From Torulaspora globosa (Eukaryota; Ascomycota; Saccharomycetes; Saccharomycetales; Saccharomycetaceae), in assembly GCF_014133895.1 (NCBI RefSeq), contig NC_050733.1:310001-374000 (forward strand): a stretch of DNA of 64,000 nt. The letters are read 5' to 3'. Within the stretch, counting starts at the first letter, position 1; every line of letters starts with the position of its first letter. Shown one piece after another: positions 33,240-43,184 of the stretch. A program made the position numbers and the translations under genes. Under the pieces are notes generated by a model that was not told the DNA's origin, made no database searches, and saw only the letters and a program-made list of their open reading frames with translations.

Positions 33240-33807
33240 CGCATACGCTAAAGAGAGGATCACCGGATAAACCGCCGTAGCGGCGCCCTCAGGGAAATCA
33301 TGGCAGTCTCGACCAGTGTCGTCCCATGTCCCAATGCACTCTGGACGTTTTTGGTTTCTCAAAATCGCAGGCTCCCATTATCGGGATACCTTGTAGAGAG
33401 TTATTCATGAACAGAAGGCAGATGCCAACAAAGCAATAGCTATTGAGCCAGCATTCCGGCATGGTATTCCAACCGTCCCATTTCGACCCGGCAAACCCAC
33501 AGTTTCCAGCGGAACCGCCGCTTCACACCGCAACAGCGGCAACGGCCTGCTGCGAGGTCTGAATCCTCGCCGATCAGCCTCGTAACCAATGAACATCCAA
33601 GAACCCACTGAGCAAGTCGTCGGTCTGCTTTTCAACAGTGGCGAAGCTCCTCTTCCTCGAGAACACTCCAGTAACAAACGGACACACAAAGACCGGGCAG
33701 AAAGCAGACAGAAATCGCTAGCAGACCATCCAGAACCGCTCAAGAGCTGCTACAAGCCATTGGCGAACGAAGGAGCCGTTATCCACCATAAGGCCTAATA
33801 GGCGGAT

Positions 33808-33815
33808 TCACGTGA
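33808..33815. promoter_or_regulatory. Cbf1-type E-box TCACGTGA upstream of VPS60
   Basis: A palindromic TCACGTGA lies 114 bp before the VPS60 ATG. Cbf1 binding is inferred from the motif alone. Confidence 0.45.
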
Positions 33816-33928
33816 TTGTTGAAGGTTACAGCTCTAGAAGACCAGTCAACTAGGCTATGACCATTAAGGACCATAGAATCGCCACTTGAGGGAGTAGTTT
33901 GGGCTACTGGAAGCTATTATTGTCAGCA

Positions 33929-34609
33929 ATGGATAGGATATTCGGGTATGGGAACAGAAAGACCCACGAACAGATGCTTCAGGAGTCTGGCAAGGCGATG
34001 GATCAGGCCCAGCAGGGTCTGCAGGAACGAGTGTCTCAGCTAGACACGCAAATTTCACAGCTTAACTTTCAATTGCAAGCGTTGCAGAAGAAGATAGCCT
34101 CTTCTAGGTCCGCTGCTGGCCAGAGACCGTTGAGGCAACAAGCGTTGAAACTTTTAACTAAGAGGAAGAAGCTTGAGCAGATGCGGGACTCGCTGGACAG
34201 TCAGTCTTGGTCGATGACACAGGCGCAGATGACTAGTGATAATCTGAGAAATACTATGGTGACGGTAAATGCTCTGAAACAAACCAATAAAGCTCTCAAG
34301 GCGCAGTATGGGAAGATTAACTTGGACAGATTGCAAGATATGCAAGACGAGATGGCGGATCTGATCGAGCAGGGCGACGAGTTGCAGCAGATCTTGGCTA
34401 TGAACTCTGTGAATGGCGATATCGAAGATATTGATGAGAGCGAGCTGGATGCCGAACTGGATGCGTTGGCGGAGGAGCAGCTGATGGGACCCGGCATGGA
34501 GGAAGCTGGACTGGACGTGCCTTCTTATCTGACAGACACGGTACCTCAGTTCATCGATGAGGGGCCGCAAACGGAATCTGCGGATAAGGCGCTGGAAAGC
34601 GCCCAATAA
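33929..34609 (+). CDS. VPS60: Vps60, ESCRT-III-related protein
   Basis: A 226-residue protein (229 in S. cerevisiae) starting at the ATG at 33929 (MDRIFGYGNRKTHEQMLQESGKAMD). It has the Snf7-family layout: basic helical core at about 10-150, then an acidic C-terminal half (DIEDIDESELDAELDALAEEQ) containing the Vta1-binding region near residues 160-190. Vps60 (Mos10, CHMP5 in animals) binds Vta1 and stimulates the Vps4 ATPase late in multivesicular body formation. The two stop codons of VPS60 and COQ3 face each other across about 20 bp. Confidence 0.96.
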   Translation: MDRIFGYGNRKTHEQMLQESGKAMDQAQQGLQERVSQLDTQISQLNFQLQALQKKIASSRSAAGQRPLRQQALKLLTKRKKLEQMRDSLDSQSWSMTQAQMTSDNLRNTMVTVNALKQTNKALKAQYGKINLDRLQDMQDEMADLIEQGDELQQILAMNSVNGDIEDIDESELDAELDALAEEQLMGPGMEEAGLDVPSYLTDTVPQFIDEGPQTESADKALESAQ

Positions 34610-34629
34610 TTCAATATCTATTCATTTCT

Positions 34630-35574
34630 CTATTCAAGCTTTCTAATCGCCATGAAGTAATTCCCGACATCAGAACAATCGTGCTCTACCCAACCTTTGA
34701 TTGGGAGATACAAAGTTCCCTTCGTCTCCAAAATCTGGTGCGTATGGGGCTCGTTGTTCTTGAACCAGTCGATAATCTCTGCAGCGTTTATGTACTTGTT
34801 CAGATTATGGGTGCCCTTGGGAACAATGCCTAGGACATATTCAGCCATGAAAATCGTCGCAAACCATGAGACGATATCTCTGTTTATTGTGCTCAGGAAC
34901 AACACGCCGTTCGGCTTCAACCGTAGCCAGGCATGTCGCAAGATCTCGCTGGGAAGGTCCGCATGTTCCAGCATTTCGAAACACGTCACTATATCGAACT
35001 CTGTCTCGACATCCTCTAAGCTTTTAACGTCGTAGGAGAGCTTGTGGAGGAGTTGCGGGTCGCGCAACGCATGTTCTCTGGCAACCTGAATGCATTCTTC
35101 GGTTAAATCGATCCCAGTGACGTGCTCCACGTAAGGAAGACGAGCGAGTGATTCAGATAGGATTCCGCCGCCGCAGCCAATGTCCAGAGCACTCAATTTT
35201 TGAGCTTGAAGTCTTGAATCGACCTCCAAATCCAATTCATGCTGTATGTTGCGAGAGACGCTTACCGGAAAGAACTCCCGGTAATTGAAGCCAGGAATAT
35301 ATGTGTCTGGATTAGTCACCTTCACTCTCTGCCGCATGATTCGTTGAATAAAGTCCATTCTGCCATTGTTCATCAAATGTAAAATTTTCTGAGGGCCGTT
35401 GACGTCCCACCAGGAAGGTGCTAGTTCCTTGAAATGACTGATCTCATCGTTCGAGGTCAAAGTGCTTTTCTGTCTCATCGTGAAGTACCGGTAGGTGTTT
35501 CGACAGAGGCCGTCAATTCGCCTGAGGGAAGGGCGTAACTTCATTGCGAGCCCTTGTTGATTCATGTTCGCCAA
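34630..35574 (-). CDS. COQ3: Coq3, O-methyltransferase of ubiquinone synthesis
   Basis: A 314-residue protein (312 in S. cerevisiae). The N-terminal 40 or so residues are basic and hydroxylated, a mitochondrial presequence. The class I SAM-dependent methyltransferase fold carries motif I LDIGCGGGILSE near residue 133, then VTGIDLTEECIQVA, DIVTCFEMLEHADLP and LKPNGVLFLSTINR. Coq3 carries out both O-methylation steps of coenzyme Q synthesis within the CoQ synthome at the matrix face of the inner membrane. It is divergent from VPS72, sharing a 159-bp promoter. The frame begins with an ATG at 35574; a second ATG follows at residue 3. Confidence 0.95.
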   Translation of the reverse strand: MANMNQQGLAMKLRPSLRRIDGLCRNTYRYFTMRQKSTLTSNDEISHFKELAPSWWDVNGPQKILHLMNNGRMDFIQRIMRQRVKVTNPDTYIPGFNYREFFPVSVSRNIQHELDLEVDSRLQAQKLSALDIGCGGGILSESLARLPYVEHVTGIDLTEECIQVAREHALRDPQLLHKLSYDVKSLEDVETEFDIVTCFEMLEHADLPSEILRHAWLRLKPNGVLFLSTINRDIVSWFATIFMAEYVLGIVPKGTHNLNKYINAAEIIDWFKNNEPHTHQILETKGTLYLPIKGWVEHDCSDVGNYFMAIRKLE

Positions 35575-35733
35575 CCCAGTTCACGAACGGCAGGTCTTTG
35601 GAGTATTTTTCAAGCTCTCTTGCACTTGGAGTACTTGTGTTGTTAGGTTGTGAGCGTTCTTATATAACTGAAGTACTCTTACTTAGAGATGAGATGCCCA
35701 ACAAACAGAGCCAAACACATAAGAAGCTGATTG

Positions 35734-37974
35734 ATGAGTGATTCAGATATTGAAAACCTTGAGGATGAGTATCTCATGGCCACCAGGAAACGTCGTGCCA
35801 ATGCTGGTAGTAAGATGAAGAAACTTATAGCACAAGAAGTGGAAGAGATGCAATCGAAAACAGAGTCGTTGAACGACGACGAGCTCGATCTGCTGTTCAA
35901 AGAAGATGCTGAGGACGAGGATTTTGAAGATGGCAAGAGTGAGGAGAGTGGTGTTGAAGAGTTGGTCGAGCAAGAAGCGGCATCGCAAGTGGAAGATAAC
36001 GATCTGTTGGTTAGTGAATCAGAGGAAGAGGTATCTGAACAAGATGATGAGAGCAATGAAAAGGAGCTACAGAGGCAGGAGAGTTTACAGCAGAAGAGAA
36101 AGAGGAGATCCAAGCCACCGATCATTAAGCGGAAGGCAGCAAAAGCTGTTGGAACGGCCAGTCCCGCAGAAGCAGTGAAGAAAAAGACTGCTTATGAAGT
36201 GTTGAAGGCTGAAAGTCTGCTGGTCTCGGACAGACGTACTTCAAAAAGATCCCACGTCGTGGCAAACAAGCTGGAGGTTTATGAGAAACTGTCGTTGGCG
36301 GAACAGAAGCGTAAAATAATACAGGAAAGGCTCAAAAAGCATAAGGAAAAGCAGAATGAAAAGGTTCTAACCCAACAAGATCGTCTGCGGCTGTCGCTGG
36401 AGACAGAGAAATTGAATTTGCAAAGTCTCGATAAGTATAAGGAACAGGAGATTTCCAAGAAGCAGACCAGATTGGCCATTCAGCAACGGCAAAAGACGAA
36501 ATTCAAACCGGGAGAACCGATACTGCGCGAGTTGACCACTTCTTGGATAGTTACACCTATAATGGAATATGAAGATAAGCTCTATTGGGATGAACAACAG
36601 AGAAAGCGTGAAAAGAAGAGAAAGAAGTATCCTCGCAGACAAGCAAAGAAAAAGAGCCCGGCGCCCGCTGGGAAGGATTCTAAGCTGGAATCTCAGCAGA
36701 AGAACGGAGAAACGGCGGTGAAGAATGAAAACGGGAAGGCTGAAATGGCAATTGGAAACGAATCCAAAGATCCGGGAACAATGGGACCTGGAGCGGTAAA
36801 GCCAAGTGATGTTACTGAAGGGCAAAATGACGGAGCAGCAGGCTTGAATGGTGGGCAAAAGAGCGTTAAAAACGGGATATCGTCAAGCAATGTGCAGCGT
36901 GATTCAATGCGCCAAGCGGAGAGCGAACCAGCAGTCATCGAGACGGAGTCAAGAGATCAAATGGTCCTCATCGATCAAGGCATGGAGCAAAAAGGTCTTA
37001 CGATTGAATCCTCAGAGCGGAAAGTCGATGAAATTGCCATCAATGCGGTGACAGGCCAGCCCGCTGTGTCCGAGAATAGTAGAAATGAGGATCAGATAAG
37101 TCAACAGGATGAGTTGTCTAGTTCGTCGCAGATTAAAGTCGAAAGTTCTCAGAACGTCGATGGGAGTGCGGCTGATCAACCGCCAGTCTGCCTGCAACCA
37201 GAGAATTCAGAAGTCTTTACCGAAAAGAACGGGGAACCCAGTTCTGCAGGAGGCCCCCATGTATCTTTCGCTGAGACTGACACCCTGCAGGCAGGCCAGC
37301 AGGTTTCTGATGTCTCGAAATCCGTGGGAGTAAACGAATCGGCAACACCAGAGCTTATCGATGATAACGGCACCGAGGAAGAGATGATATTGGAGGGCCC
37401 GGCACAAGAAGTATCGAAAAACTTTGTGACAGTATACAACTTCGGGTCAGATTCATGCAACTTCGATTTTCGAGCAAGTCTCTTTGGCCCTCAATGGCAG
37501 GGATCGCATAATCAAAGGGCTGCAAATGTTGAAAACATCTGCAAGATATCTTTACCTGAAAACCCTTTATCTTCATCAGAGAAATCACCCATTATACCGG
37601 ATTTATCGTTCTTGAGCAATTTTCCAGTTTTTGGAGAATATGGGAAGAGAGTGGTCTATGACGTTGGACTCAACACAGGCAAGGAAATGGAGATAGAGAT
37701 CAAAACCCAGCCGCCTAGCGGTGTTCTATTCTCAAACGGTGTACGAAAAAAGTGCTTCATCACCAGCAAAGAATGCCAATACTTTGATCCTAAGAATGGT
37801 GTTCCATACTCGGATGTTGAGGCTTATAAAGTCATTCAAGAGCTTCAAGATCCTCTCGGCAGTGGAAGCGAAGATTCTCCTAATCCACACTTTCAGTGGT
37901 TTGGATTCAAGAACGGGGGAGTATATCTCGATATGCTGCAACGACCTGCAAGCGGGGTTCCTGAAGGCTTCTGA
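35734..37974 (+). CDS. VPS72: Vps72, SWR1 complex subunit binding H2A.Z
   Basis: A 746-residue protein (795 in S. cerevisiae) from the ATG at 35734; the TTG just before it is not needed. The N-terminus (LEDEYLMATRKRRANAGSKMKKLIAQEVEE) is the YL1 signature, followed by an acidic stretch that binds the H2A.Z-H2B dimer. A basic, charged helical region follows (about 120-310). Residues about 310-560 are low-complexity and fast-evolving. Near the C-terminus is the YL1-C domain (KKCFITSKECQYFDPKNGVPY, about 670-710). Vps72/Swc2 helps SWR1 exchange H2A for H2A.Z at nucleosome-free promoters. The position between VPS60 and VPS52 follows YDR484-YDR486. Confidence 0.93.
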   Translation: MSDSDIENLEDEYLMATRKRRANAGSKMKKLIAQEVEEMQSKTESLNDDELDLLFKEDAEDEDFEDGKSEESGVEELVEQEAASQVEDNDLLVSESEEEVSEQDDESNEKELQRQESLQQKRKRRSKPPIIKRKAAKAVGTASPAEAVKKKTAYEVLKAESLLVSDRRTSKRSHVVANKLEVYEKLSLAEQKRKIIQERLKKHKEKQNEKVLTQQDRLRLSLETEKLNLQSLDKYKEQEISKKQTRLAIQQRQKTKFKPGEPILRELTTSWIVTPIMEYEDKLYWDEQQRKREKKRKKYPRRQAKKKSPAPAGKDSKLESQQKNGETAVKNENGKAEMAIGNESKDPGTMGPGAVKPSDVTEGQNDGAAGLNGGQKSVKNGISSSNVQRDSMRQAESEPAVIETESRDQMVLIDQGMEQKGLTIESSERKVDEIAINAVTGQPAVSENSRNEDQISQQDELSSSSQIKVESSQNVDGSAADQPPVCLQPENSEVFTEKNGEPSSAGGPHVSFAETDTLQAGQQVSDVSKSVGVNESATPELIDDNGTEEEMILEGPAQEVSKNFVTVYNFGSDSCNFDFRASLFGPQWQGSHNQRAANVENICKISLPENPLSSSEKSPIIPDLSFLSNFPVFGEYGKRVVYDVGLNTGKEMEIEIKTQPPSGVLFSNGVRKKCFITSKECQYFDPKNGVPYSDVEAYKVIQELQDPLGSGSEDSPNPHFQWFGFKNGGVYLDMLQRPASGVPEGF

Positions 37975-37992
37975 TCGACTGCCGGAATTTAA

Positions 37993-40146
37993 TTACTTTC
38001 TGGCTATATATGCTACCAGCTTGATCAATTTATTGTTTCGCGCTACCGAAAGTGTCGAAAACGGTCGATGGTTTATCGAGAAGCCGCCATACTTTCGTTG
38101 AAGACAGTCATACCTCCTAATGGCACTCATGGAATCTGCTGCAGTAGCTCTGTTCAAGTCAGTGTTGTAGTATCTCCAAAACTTTTCGTTTGCCATAATG
38201 TTTCTCTTAGTCGGTTCACAGTCGAGTCCTGGATGCTTTGTATTAAGTAAGTATAGCAAGTTCTTTGCGCGAGTCATTCCGACATACAATACGTTGTCCT
38301 CGAACTGGCTGAAAGTTTGAAACCAGCTTAGGCCTCCCATGAGAAACACGATTGGGAACTCCAAACCTTTGGAAGAGTGTATGGTCGAAATTTTCAGCAC
38401 ATCTCGACTGCCCGCTCTCGGAACTGGATTTTGATGATAGTACGATAAGCTCTGCTCAAAATGGCTATGGAGAAACCATTCAATAAGCGGCATATCATTC
38501 GGCCTATTGGTCAAGCACAGTTTCAAGATAGTGTACATGTCTTCCAGATGCTGTCTGAATTGCTCAGCGTCGCCATCGCTCGTCGGTTGGAGCATTTGAA
38601 AGCCCATCTCATGCGCGAAGGAGCAGATCTCCCGCAGTATATGCATCGGATCATCGGAATATAAAAACTCACCATTATTCATTAGTTTTTGTAGCTCAAT
38701 CGCACAGTTTGAGATCTTCCTCTTATTCGTCACAGCAGTGGGCCAATCGCTCACCGGCACAGAAGATATATAGCGCCACAGGGAAGTGTCACGACGGAGG
38801 CACTCATTGTACAAAATTTGAATGGATTGGTTAGTGGCCCCCTTCAGGGCACCGAGTGTCACAATCAGGCTAAAGTCACTTTTCCATGGTCTATTCATGG
38901 AGTTTTTTCGTTCCAAACTTTCTTCACGATGACTGAGGCTTATCACTTTCATCAGGTCTATCAAAAATTGAATTCTCGTGTCAGTCATCCAATCGGGTTG
39001 GGCAGTCAATTTGTGTGAGTTTATACCGTATGATTGAAGATGATCCGCTATAAGCTGCATCTGATTGTTAGTTCTCGTCAAAATTGCTATATCGCTAAGA
39101 CGAGCTGAAGCACAAACGAGCTGTGATATCTGGTCTCTTACGAATTCCAGCTCATCAAGGGGATTTGAAAAATTCTCCATGATAGGTTTCACACCACATT
39201 TATCCTTGCAAACCTTTTCGATCTCTCCATCTTTCATTTCTTTTCGTTTCGCAGGTATCACTTGAGTTGCCGCTGCCATTATTTCAGGAGTACATCTAAA
39301 ATTGTCGTGAAGATGCATGACATGAAAGTCCTGCCCAGTGTGGATACCCTCGATGGCCCTCATCGCTTCTTTATTACTGCCGAGAAAGCTGTAAATACTC
39401 TGGTTCGAATCTCCGAACAGAATCAGCTGCTTTCCAAGGGAAATTCGTCGAAGCAAAGGTAGTAGTGACGGGTACAAATCCTGAAATTCATCGATTATTA
39501 CAACCTTTATCTTACCTTTTAACTCTCTTGTATATTGCATTGTCTCTGATTCAGAGACAAGATCGCTGCTCAAATAGCGTGAGGCACGGTCTATCAATTC
39601 CTCATTAGTAACAACGCCGCAGTTTTGCATTATATCAGTCAATTTTTTCACCACATCTTTCGTGCCAGTTTTTTGATTCTTATACTGCTCGAATAGTTTC
39701 TTAAAGTCTTTTGTACTGGGCATTCTGGGGCGTTTGTTCTTCCAAAAGTCCTCAGAAACCAACTTCATCAGCCCTCTCCAGCCATTCTCTTCGATAATGT
39801 TAATTATTCCCTCGTTCTCAATAACCACTCGATTGGCCAAGCCATGAACCGTATGGACCTCCAAATCACCTATTATTTCTCTCAATTGTTCTTCGGTATG
39901 CTTTTCATTTAGCTGCTCGAAGACATCAAAGAGCCTCGTAATCACATTGTCGACAGCCTTGTTGGTCAGCGAGAGTATGAGAATCTCATTAGGTGCAATC
40001 TCACCAGATTCTATAAGATGATAGACTTTGTGAAGTAAAGTTAGTGTCTTGCCAGATCCAGGTCCTGCCACAACTTTTAAAGTTGAATTCGGTAGATATG
40101 GAAAATCCACTACCTTACTCTGTGAGGGTGTTAAATCAGCAGCCAT
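37993..40146 (-). CDS. HMI1: Hmi1, mitochondrial UvrD/PcrA-type DNA helicase
   Basis: A 717-residue superfamily 1 helicase (706 in S. cerevisiae) from the ATG at 40146 (MAADLTPSQSKVV); the longer frame upstream begins with TTG. Visible motifs are Q/I (LTPSQSKVV, VAGPGSGKTLTLL), II (VVIIDEFQDLYP), III (LILFGDSNQSIYSFLG), V (STIHSSKGLEFPIVFLMG) and VI (NVLYVGMTRAKNLLYLL). Hmi1 keeps mtDNA intact and in large concatemers. It is unusual in having its cleavable mitochondrial signal at the C-terminus, and here too the N-terminus lacks a presequence while the last 25 residues are basic and amphipathic (RPFSTLSVARNNKLIKLVAY). It overlaps nothing; its stop is 18 bp from that of VPS72. Confidence 0.93.
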   Translation of the reverse strand: MAADLTPSQSKVVDFPYLPNSTLKVVAGPGSGKTLTLLHKVYHLIESGEIAPNEILILSLTNKAVDNVITRLFDVFEQLNEKHTEEQLREIIGDLEVHTVHGLANRVVIENEGIINIIEENGWRGLMKLVSEDFWKNKRPRMPSTKDFKKLFEQYKNQKTGTKDVVKKLTDIMQNCGVVTNEELIDRASRYLSSDLVSESETMQYTRELKGKIKVVIIDEFQDLYPSLLPLLRRISLGKQLILFGDSNQSIYSFLGSNKEAMRAIEGIHTGQDFHVMHLHDNFRCTPEIMAAATQVIPAKRKEMKDGEIEKVCKDKCGVKPIMENFSNPLDELEFVRDQISQLVCASARLSDIAILTRTNNQMQLIADHLQSYGINSHKLTAQPDWMTDTRIQFLIDLMKVISLSHREESLERKNSMNRPWKSDFSLIVTLGALKGATNQSIQILYNECLRRDTSLWRYISSVPVSDWPTAVTNKRKISNCAIELQKLMNNGEFLYSDDPMHILREICSFAHEMGFQMLQPTSDGDAEQFRQHLEDMYTILKLCLTNRPNDMPLIEWFLHSHFEQSLSYYHQNPVPRAGSRDVLKISTIHSSKGLEFPIVFLMGGLSWFQTFSQFEDNVLYVGMTRAKNLLYLLNTKHPGLDCEPTKRNIMANEKFWRYYNTDLNRATAADSMSAIRRYDCLQRKYGGFSINHRPFSTLSVARNNKLIKLVAYIARK

Positions 40147-40280
40147 GAGCCAACCATTCAATTCTTATTCCCAGAGATGAGCATTACAATGATCAACCTG
40201 CTGCTGTCGCTTGCTTATAACTACTCTTATAAAGAACATGAAGAGATCAGATTAGATGATACCTTCAAGACAGTAGTCTA

Positions 40281-42047
40281 TCATGTGACCTTGCTGAACG
40301 CTTCAACAAGAGCCTTGCAATGGTCCTCAGTCTCTTTGACGATCAGTGGTAATGGTTCTGAGTCGGGCTCATGTATGTGCATGTGTTGTATGGCGTTGTA
40401 AAGGTACATGTAATTCGTCGCGAGCATTCTCTCTGGAGACTTGGACTTTTTGCTACACTTTGTCATGACTGTTTCAAAATCGTTCCTTATCCGTATGATT
40501 GAATTGTAGAGTGGCTCTGATCTCTCGTCTACTTGTTTCTCATGCGTTGTCGCAAGCTTCAAAAGACTGGTCAAAAATCGGGAGAACTGTACCGTTAGCT
40601 CATGTGGTGTTGTGAGGGGATCTTCTTGGCTACCGTACAGCTTTGCTATGCTGGTGGTTATGGGCACTTTACGCAAGCTTTCGCATTGGAAATCAACAAG
40701 CTGCTGCAGTTTGGGCCATAATATCATCAGCTGAGTATCGAGATAATCCTTCATCACAGTCAAATGATGTTTCTCAGACTCCAGTTGTAGCTGTTGCGTG
40801 ACTCTGATGTTTATTAGAACGCCGAATAGATCGTATGTGTGTTGGATTAGTTGTCTAGTGTACTCCAAAGCTTCATTGAATGTGTTTTGGAAAATCTGTT
40901 CAACGAGGCCTAGCGATTCCTCCTCGTTGGCACTTAATTGAAAAAAGGTCTTAACGAATTCTAATTCCACTCGGCAGTTATCGAGAATAGCTAGGTTGAG
41001 GTTCTTGTATCCGATCTCGATGTAGTTCTGCATAGTGTTATTTTCAGCGATCTGTGACACCATGACGGTGTTGTCTTCCTGTGTAAGCAGTGAGATCCTT
41101 TTATCGACCTGAAAGTATTCCTGGATCGATTCGTCTGTGATTGTTCCAGCAGACCTCCCGTAGCTCGCCGTTAGATAATTGGATATCCCGAAAGTGGTTG
41201 ATCTGTTTATGGATGTGTTGGAAAGTCCGTTCCCCAATGCATACTGCGAATCGATGCTTTTGAATTGTAAAATCGTCAACGATCGGATATAGCGGGCAAA
41301 GTACGCCTTATAGTACCACCTCATGCTATAGGCATAGGCCTGCCTTAGTTCCAAAGCTAAAGAATGATCATTCTCGACAATAAACTGAAATATCTCCTTT
41401 ACTTCGATCAACTTCTTCTGAATCTGTTGTGAAGGAATCGGTTGGTGACTTCTCAAGAGCTTAATCTGATGCACCACGAATCGCCTCGATTTCTCGAGAA
41501 TCATCGCCTTGAGGTACTCTAGAACTTCGCACAACCGGTCAAAATCTTTGGGTACAGCAATTTCATCGGAATTCAGATACTTTGCATATATCTGCTGTTT
41601 ATCTTTGAGATATGCGATCCCATCTAACCATGGTTCATTTACCTTCCCGTGAACGATGTCGTTGATAACTGACGGCGATAACATAAGATCGTTGACTAGA
41701 GGGCTAACATTTGCCAGCTTCGTAGAGTTATACTCTAGCAACGACTTAAGTTCAGAGGATTTATTTCTGATAAATCCCAGGTCGCTTGTGAAGTCGGTGA
41801 GCTGTTGGTTGAAACTTTCGATGTACTCCCGCAAAGGTGGAATCACGTCGTTCAAGGTCATTTGAACTTTCTTATGCTTTTCCTTCAAAATATCCAGCTC
41901 CTTCCATAGGCTATTGTTAGCTTGGAACCTTTGATCATGGCAATTCGCCAAGTATGCCTTTTCGGAATCTGTCCAACTACGACTAGCCTCATCAAAAGCA
42001 TCCAGATTATCGAACTTCACGCCGAGCACATTTTCTAGTGCCTCCAT
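40281..42047 (-). CDS. VPS52: Vps52, GARP tethering complex subunit
   Basis: A 588-residue protein from the ATG at 42047 (MEALENVLGVKF); the frame extends 13 codons upstream only from a TTG. S. cerevisiae Vps52 has 641 residues. The most conserved stretch is KSSELKSLLEYNSTKLANVSPLVNDLMLSP near residues 90-120. Residues 50-110 are helical coiled coil, and the remainder is the alpha-helical rod of the CATCHR type. GARP (Vps51-52-53-54) tethers endosome-derived vesicles to the late Golgi. The chromosome IV gene is interleaved here between HMI1 and RFC4 of the chromosome XV track. Confidence 0.93.
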   Translation of the reverse strand: MEALENVLGVKFDNLDAFDEASRSWTDSEKAYLANCHDQRFQANNSLWKELDILKEKHKKVQMTLNDVIPPLREYIESFNQQLTDFTSDLGFIRNKSSELKSLLEYNSTKLANVSPLVNDLMLSPSVINDIVHGKVNEPWLDGIAYLKDKQQIYAKYLNSDEIAVPKDFDRLCEVLEYLKAMILEKSRRFVVHQIKLLRSHQPIPSQQIQKKLIEVKEIFQFIVENDHSLALELRQAYAYSMRWYYKAYFARYIRSLTILQFKSIDSQYALGNGLSNTSINRSTTFGISNYLTASYGRSAGTITDESIQEYFQVDKRISLLTQEDNTVMVSQIAENNTMQNYIEIGYKNLNLAILDNCRVELEFVKTFFQLSANEEESLGLVEQIFQNTFNEALEYTRQLIQHTYDLFGVLINIRVTQQLQLESEKHHLTVMKDYLDTQLMILWPKLQQLVDFQCESLRKVPITTSIAKLYGSQEDPLTTPHELTVQFSRFLTSLLKLATTHEKQVDERSEPLYNSIIRIRNDFETVMTKCSKKSKSPERMLATNYMYLYNAIQHMHIHEPDSEPLPLIVKETEDHCKALVEAFSKVT

Positions 42048-42218
42048 TGAGTCCCCTAGGCTTCTTGAGCTCGCTCTTTGGCTCAAGGCTCTTTAATTTG
42101 AACAATCTGAGCATTTCCTTTATAAAGCCGTAGAAACTAAGCGAATTAAGCTTGCCAAGCACAGCGCTGATCAGGTTTAACAGAGAGTGAGCCGATATTT
42201 ATGCACAATATCATTAGG

Positions 42219-43184
42219 TTACTTCAGTTTATGTATTCTAGCTAAGAGACTGGCCAATTGTAGATATGTACCGACACCTTCCAGTATCCTCATGTGAGTA
42301 ATGCCGATTTCCTTGATCATTTCTAGCCTCTGAGCCTCCTTCAACTGGTAAAGAGATTTGGCTACGCGGAAGGACGTAGTCACGATATCTACTGCAGAGT
42401 ACCCTTTGTCCCAAAGGTCATTCTTTAGGTGGGTAATGGATTCTTCTAGCGTTTCTGCTAACAGCATTCTCTTGACGATCAAAGGATGAGGCGAGTCGAC
42501 GATCTTGAAAACGTTGTCACCGCTGACCAAACCATGGCCGGCAACCGTACTTTGCAAGTTATTGATGGCCTGTCTCATATCTCCCTCGGCAGTAAAAATG
42601 ATCGCCTCCAGCCCATCGTTCGTACACTCAACTTTTTCTGCCTTGATGATGGTCAACAATCTCTTCAGCACTTGTTCGTCAGAAAGTTTGGAATAACGTA
42701 AAATGGCACATCTGCTTTGCAGGGGCTCGATAATCTTGTTGGATTGATTGCAGGCAAAAGCGAATCTGGTAGTGTTAGAATACAACTCCATTGTTCTTCT
42801 CAAAGCTTGCTGAGCGCCGGCCGTCATCGAATCAGCTTCATCCAAGATGATAATCTTATGCTTCCCTGGCGGTAGATGGCACTTCTTTTGGGCAAAATGT
42901 TTGATTTGGTTCCTCACGACATCTATACCTCGATCATCCGACGCGTTTAACTCGAGCACCGCTTGCGAGAACGAGTCCCCCAGAAGTTCATGTGCGAGAC
43001 AATGAATCGAGGTTGTCTTACCAATGCCCGGCAAACCTGATAGGATCATATGTGGCATATTACCATCCTTGGCGATTTGTTCCAATCTTTCGACTGTTTC
43101 CTCGTTACCTACTATATCTCGGAGCTTCTGGGGTCGATACTTCTCGACCCATGGAAGCTGTAAAGTCAATTGAGGCCTTGACAT
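42219..43184 (-). CDS. RFC4: Rfc4, clamp-loader subunit
   Basis: A 321-residue AAA+ protein (323 in S. cerevisiae). RFC boxes are intact: [20 protein letters not shown] (box II), Walker [12 protein letters not shown], Walker [12 protein letters not shown], sensor 1 FACNQSNKI, the SRC motif [12 protein letters not shown] and sensor 2 [12 protein letters not shown]. Rfc4 is one of four small subunits of replication factor C, which loads PCNA, and is shared by the Rad24, Ctf18 and Elg1 loaders. The ATG at 43184 starts exactly at the conserved N-terminus. No MCB element is seen in its immediate promoter, in contrast to MSH2. Confidence 0.97.
   Translation of the reverse strand: MSRPQLTLQLPWVEKYRPQKLRDIVGNEETVERLEQIAKDGNMPHMILSGLPGIGKTTSIHCLAHELLGDSFSQAVLELNASDDRGIDVVRNQIKHFAQKKCHLPPGKHKIIILDEADSMTAGAQQALRRTMELYSNTTRFAFACNQSNKIIEPLQSRCAILRYSKLSDEQVLKRLLTIIKAEKVECTNDGLEAIIFTAEGDMRQAINNLQSTVAGHGLVSGDNVFKIVDSPHPLIVKRMLLAETLEESITHLKNDLWDKGYSAVDIVTTSFRVAKSLYQLKEAQRLEMIKEIGITHMRILEGVGTYLQLASLLARIHKLK

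Larger units (their letters stand above)
32847..33928. other. GC-rich 1.1-kb divergent promoter region of WRS1 and VPS60
   Basis: No protein gene is supported. The first 100 bp are ordinary promoter DNA with a palindromic TGACGTCA. From about 33050 to 33800 the sequence is unusually GC-rich for intergenic yeast DNA and full of short inverted repeats: a nested three-way fold at 33172-33239, CGCCG-TAG-CGGCG at 33273-33285 and GCGAGG/CCTCGC at 33552-33570. A TCACGTGA lies 114 bp before VPS60. The hairpins suggest that a structured RNA is possible, but I recognise no known RNA family (not tRNA, U1-U6, RNase P/MRP or SRP by their core motifs). Confidence 0.5.

Noticed and set aside
33041..33928. 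Known noncoding RNAs (tRNA, U1-U6, RNase P, RNase MRP, SRP RNA, telomerase RNA) in the hairpin-rich region
   Set aside because: None of the core motifs I know for these RNAs is present; only an isolated ACAGAAGG resembles RNase P RNA.
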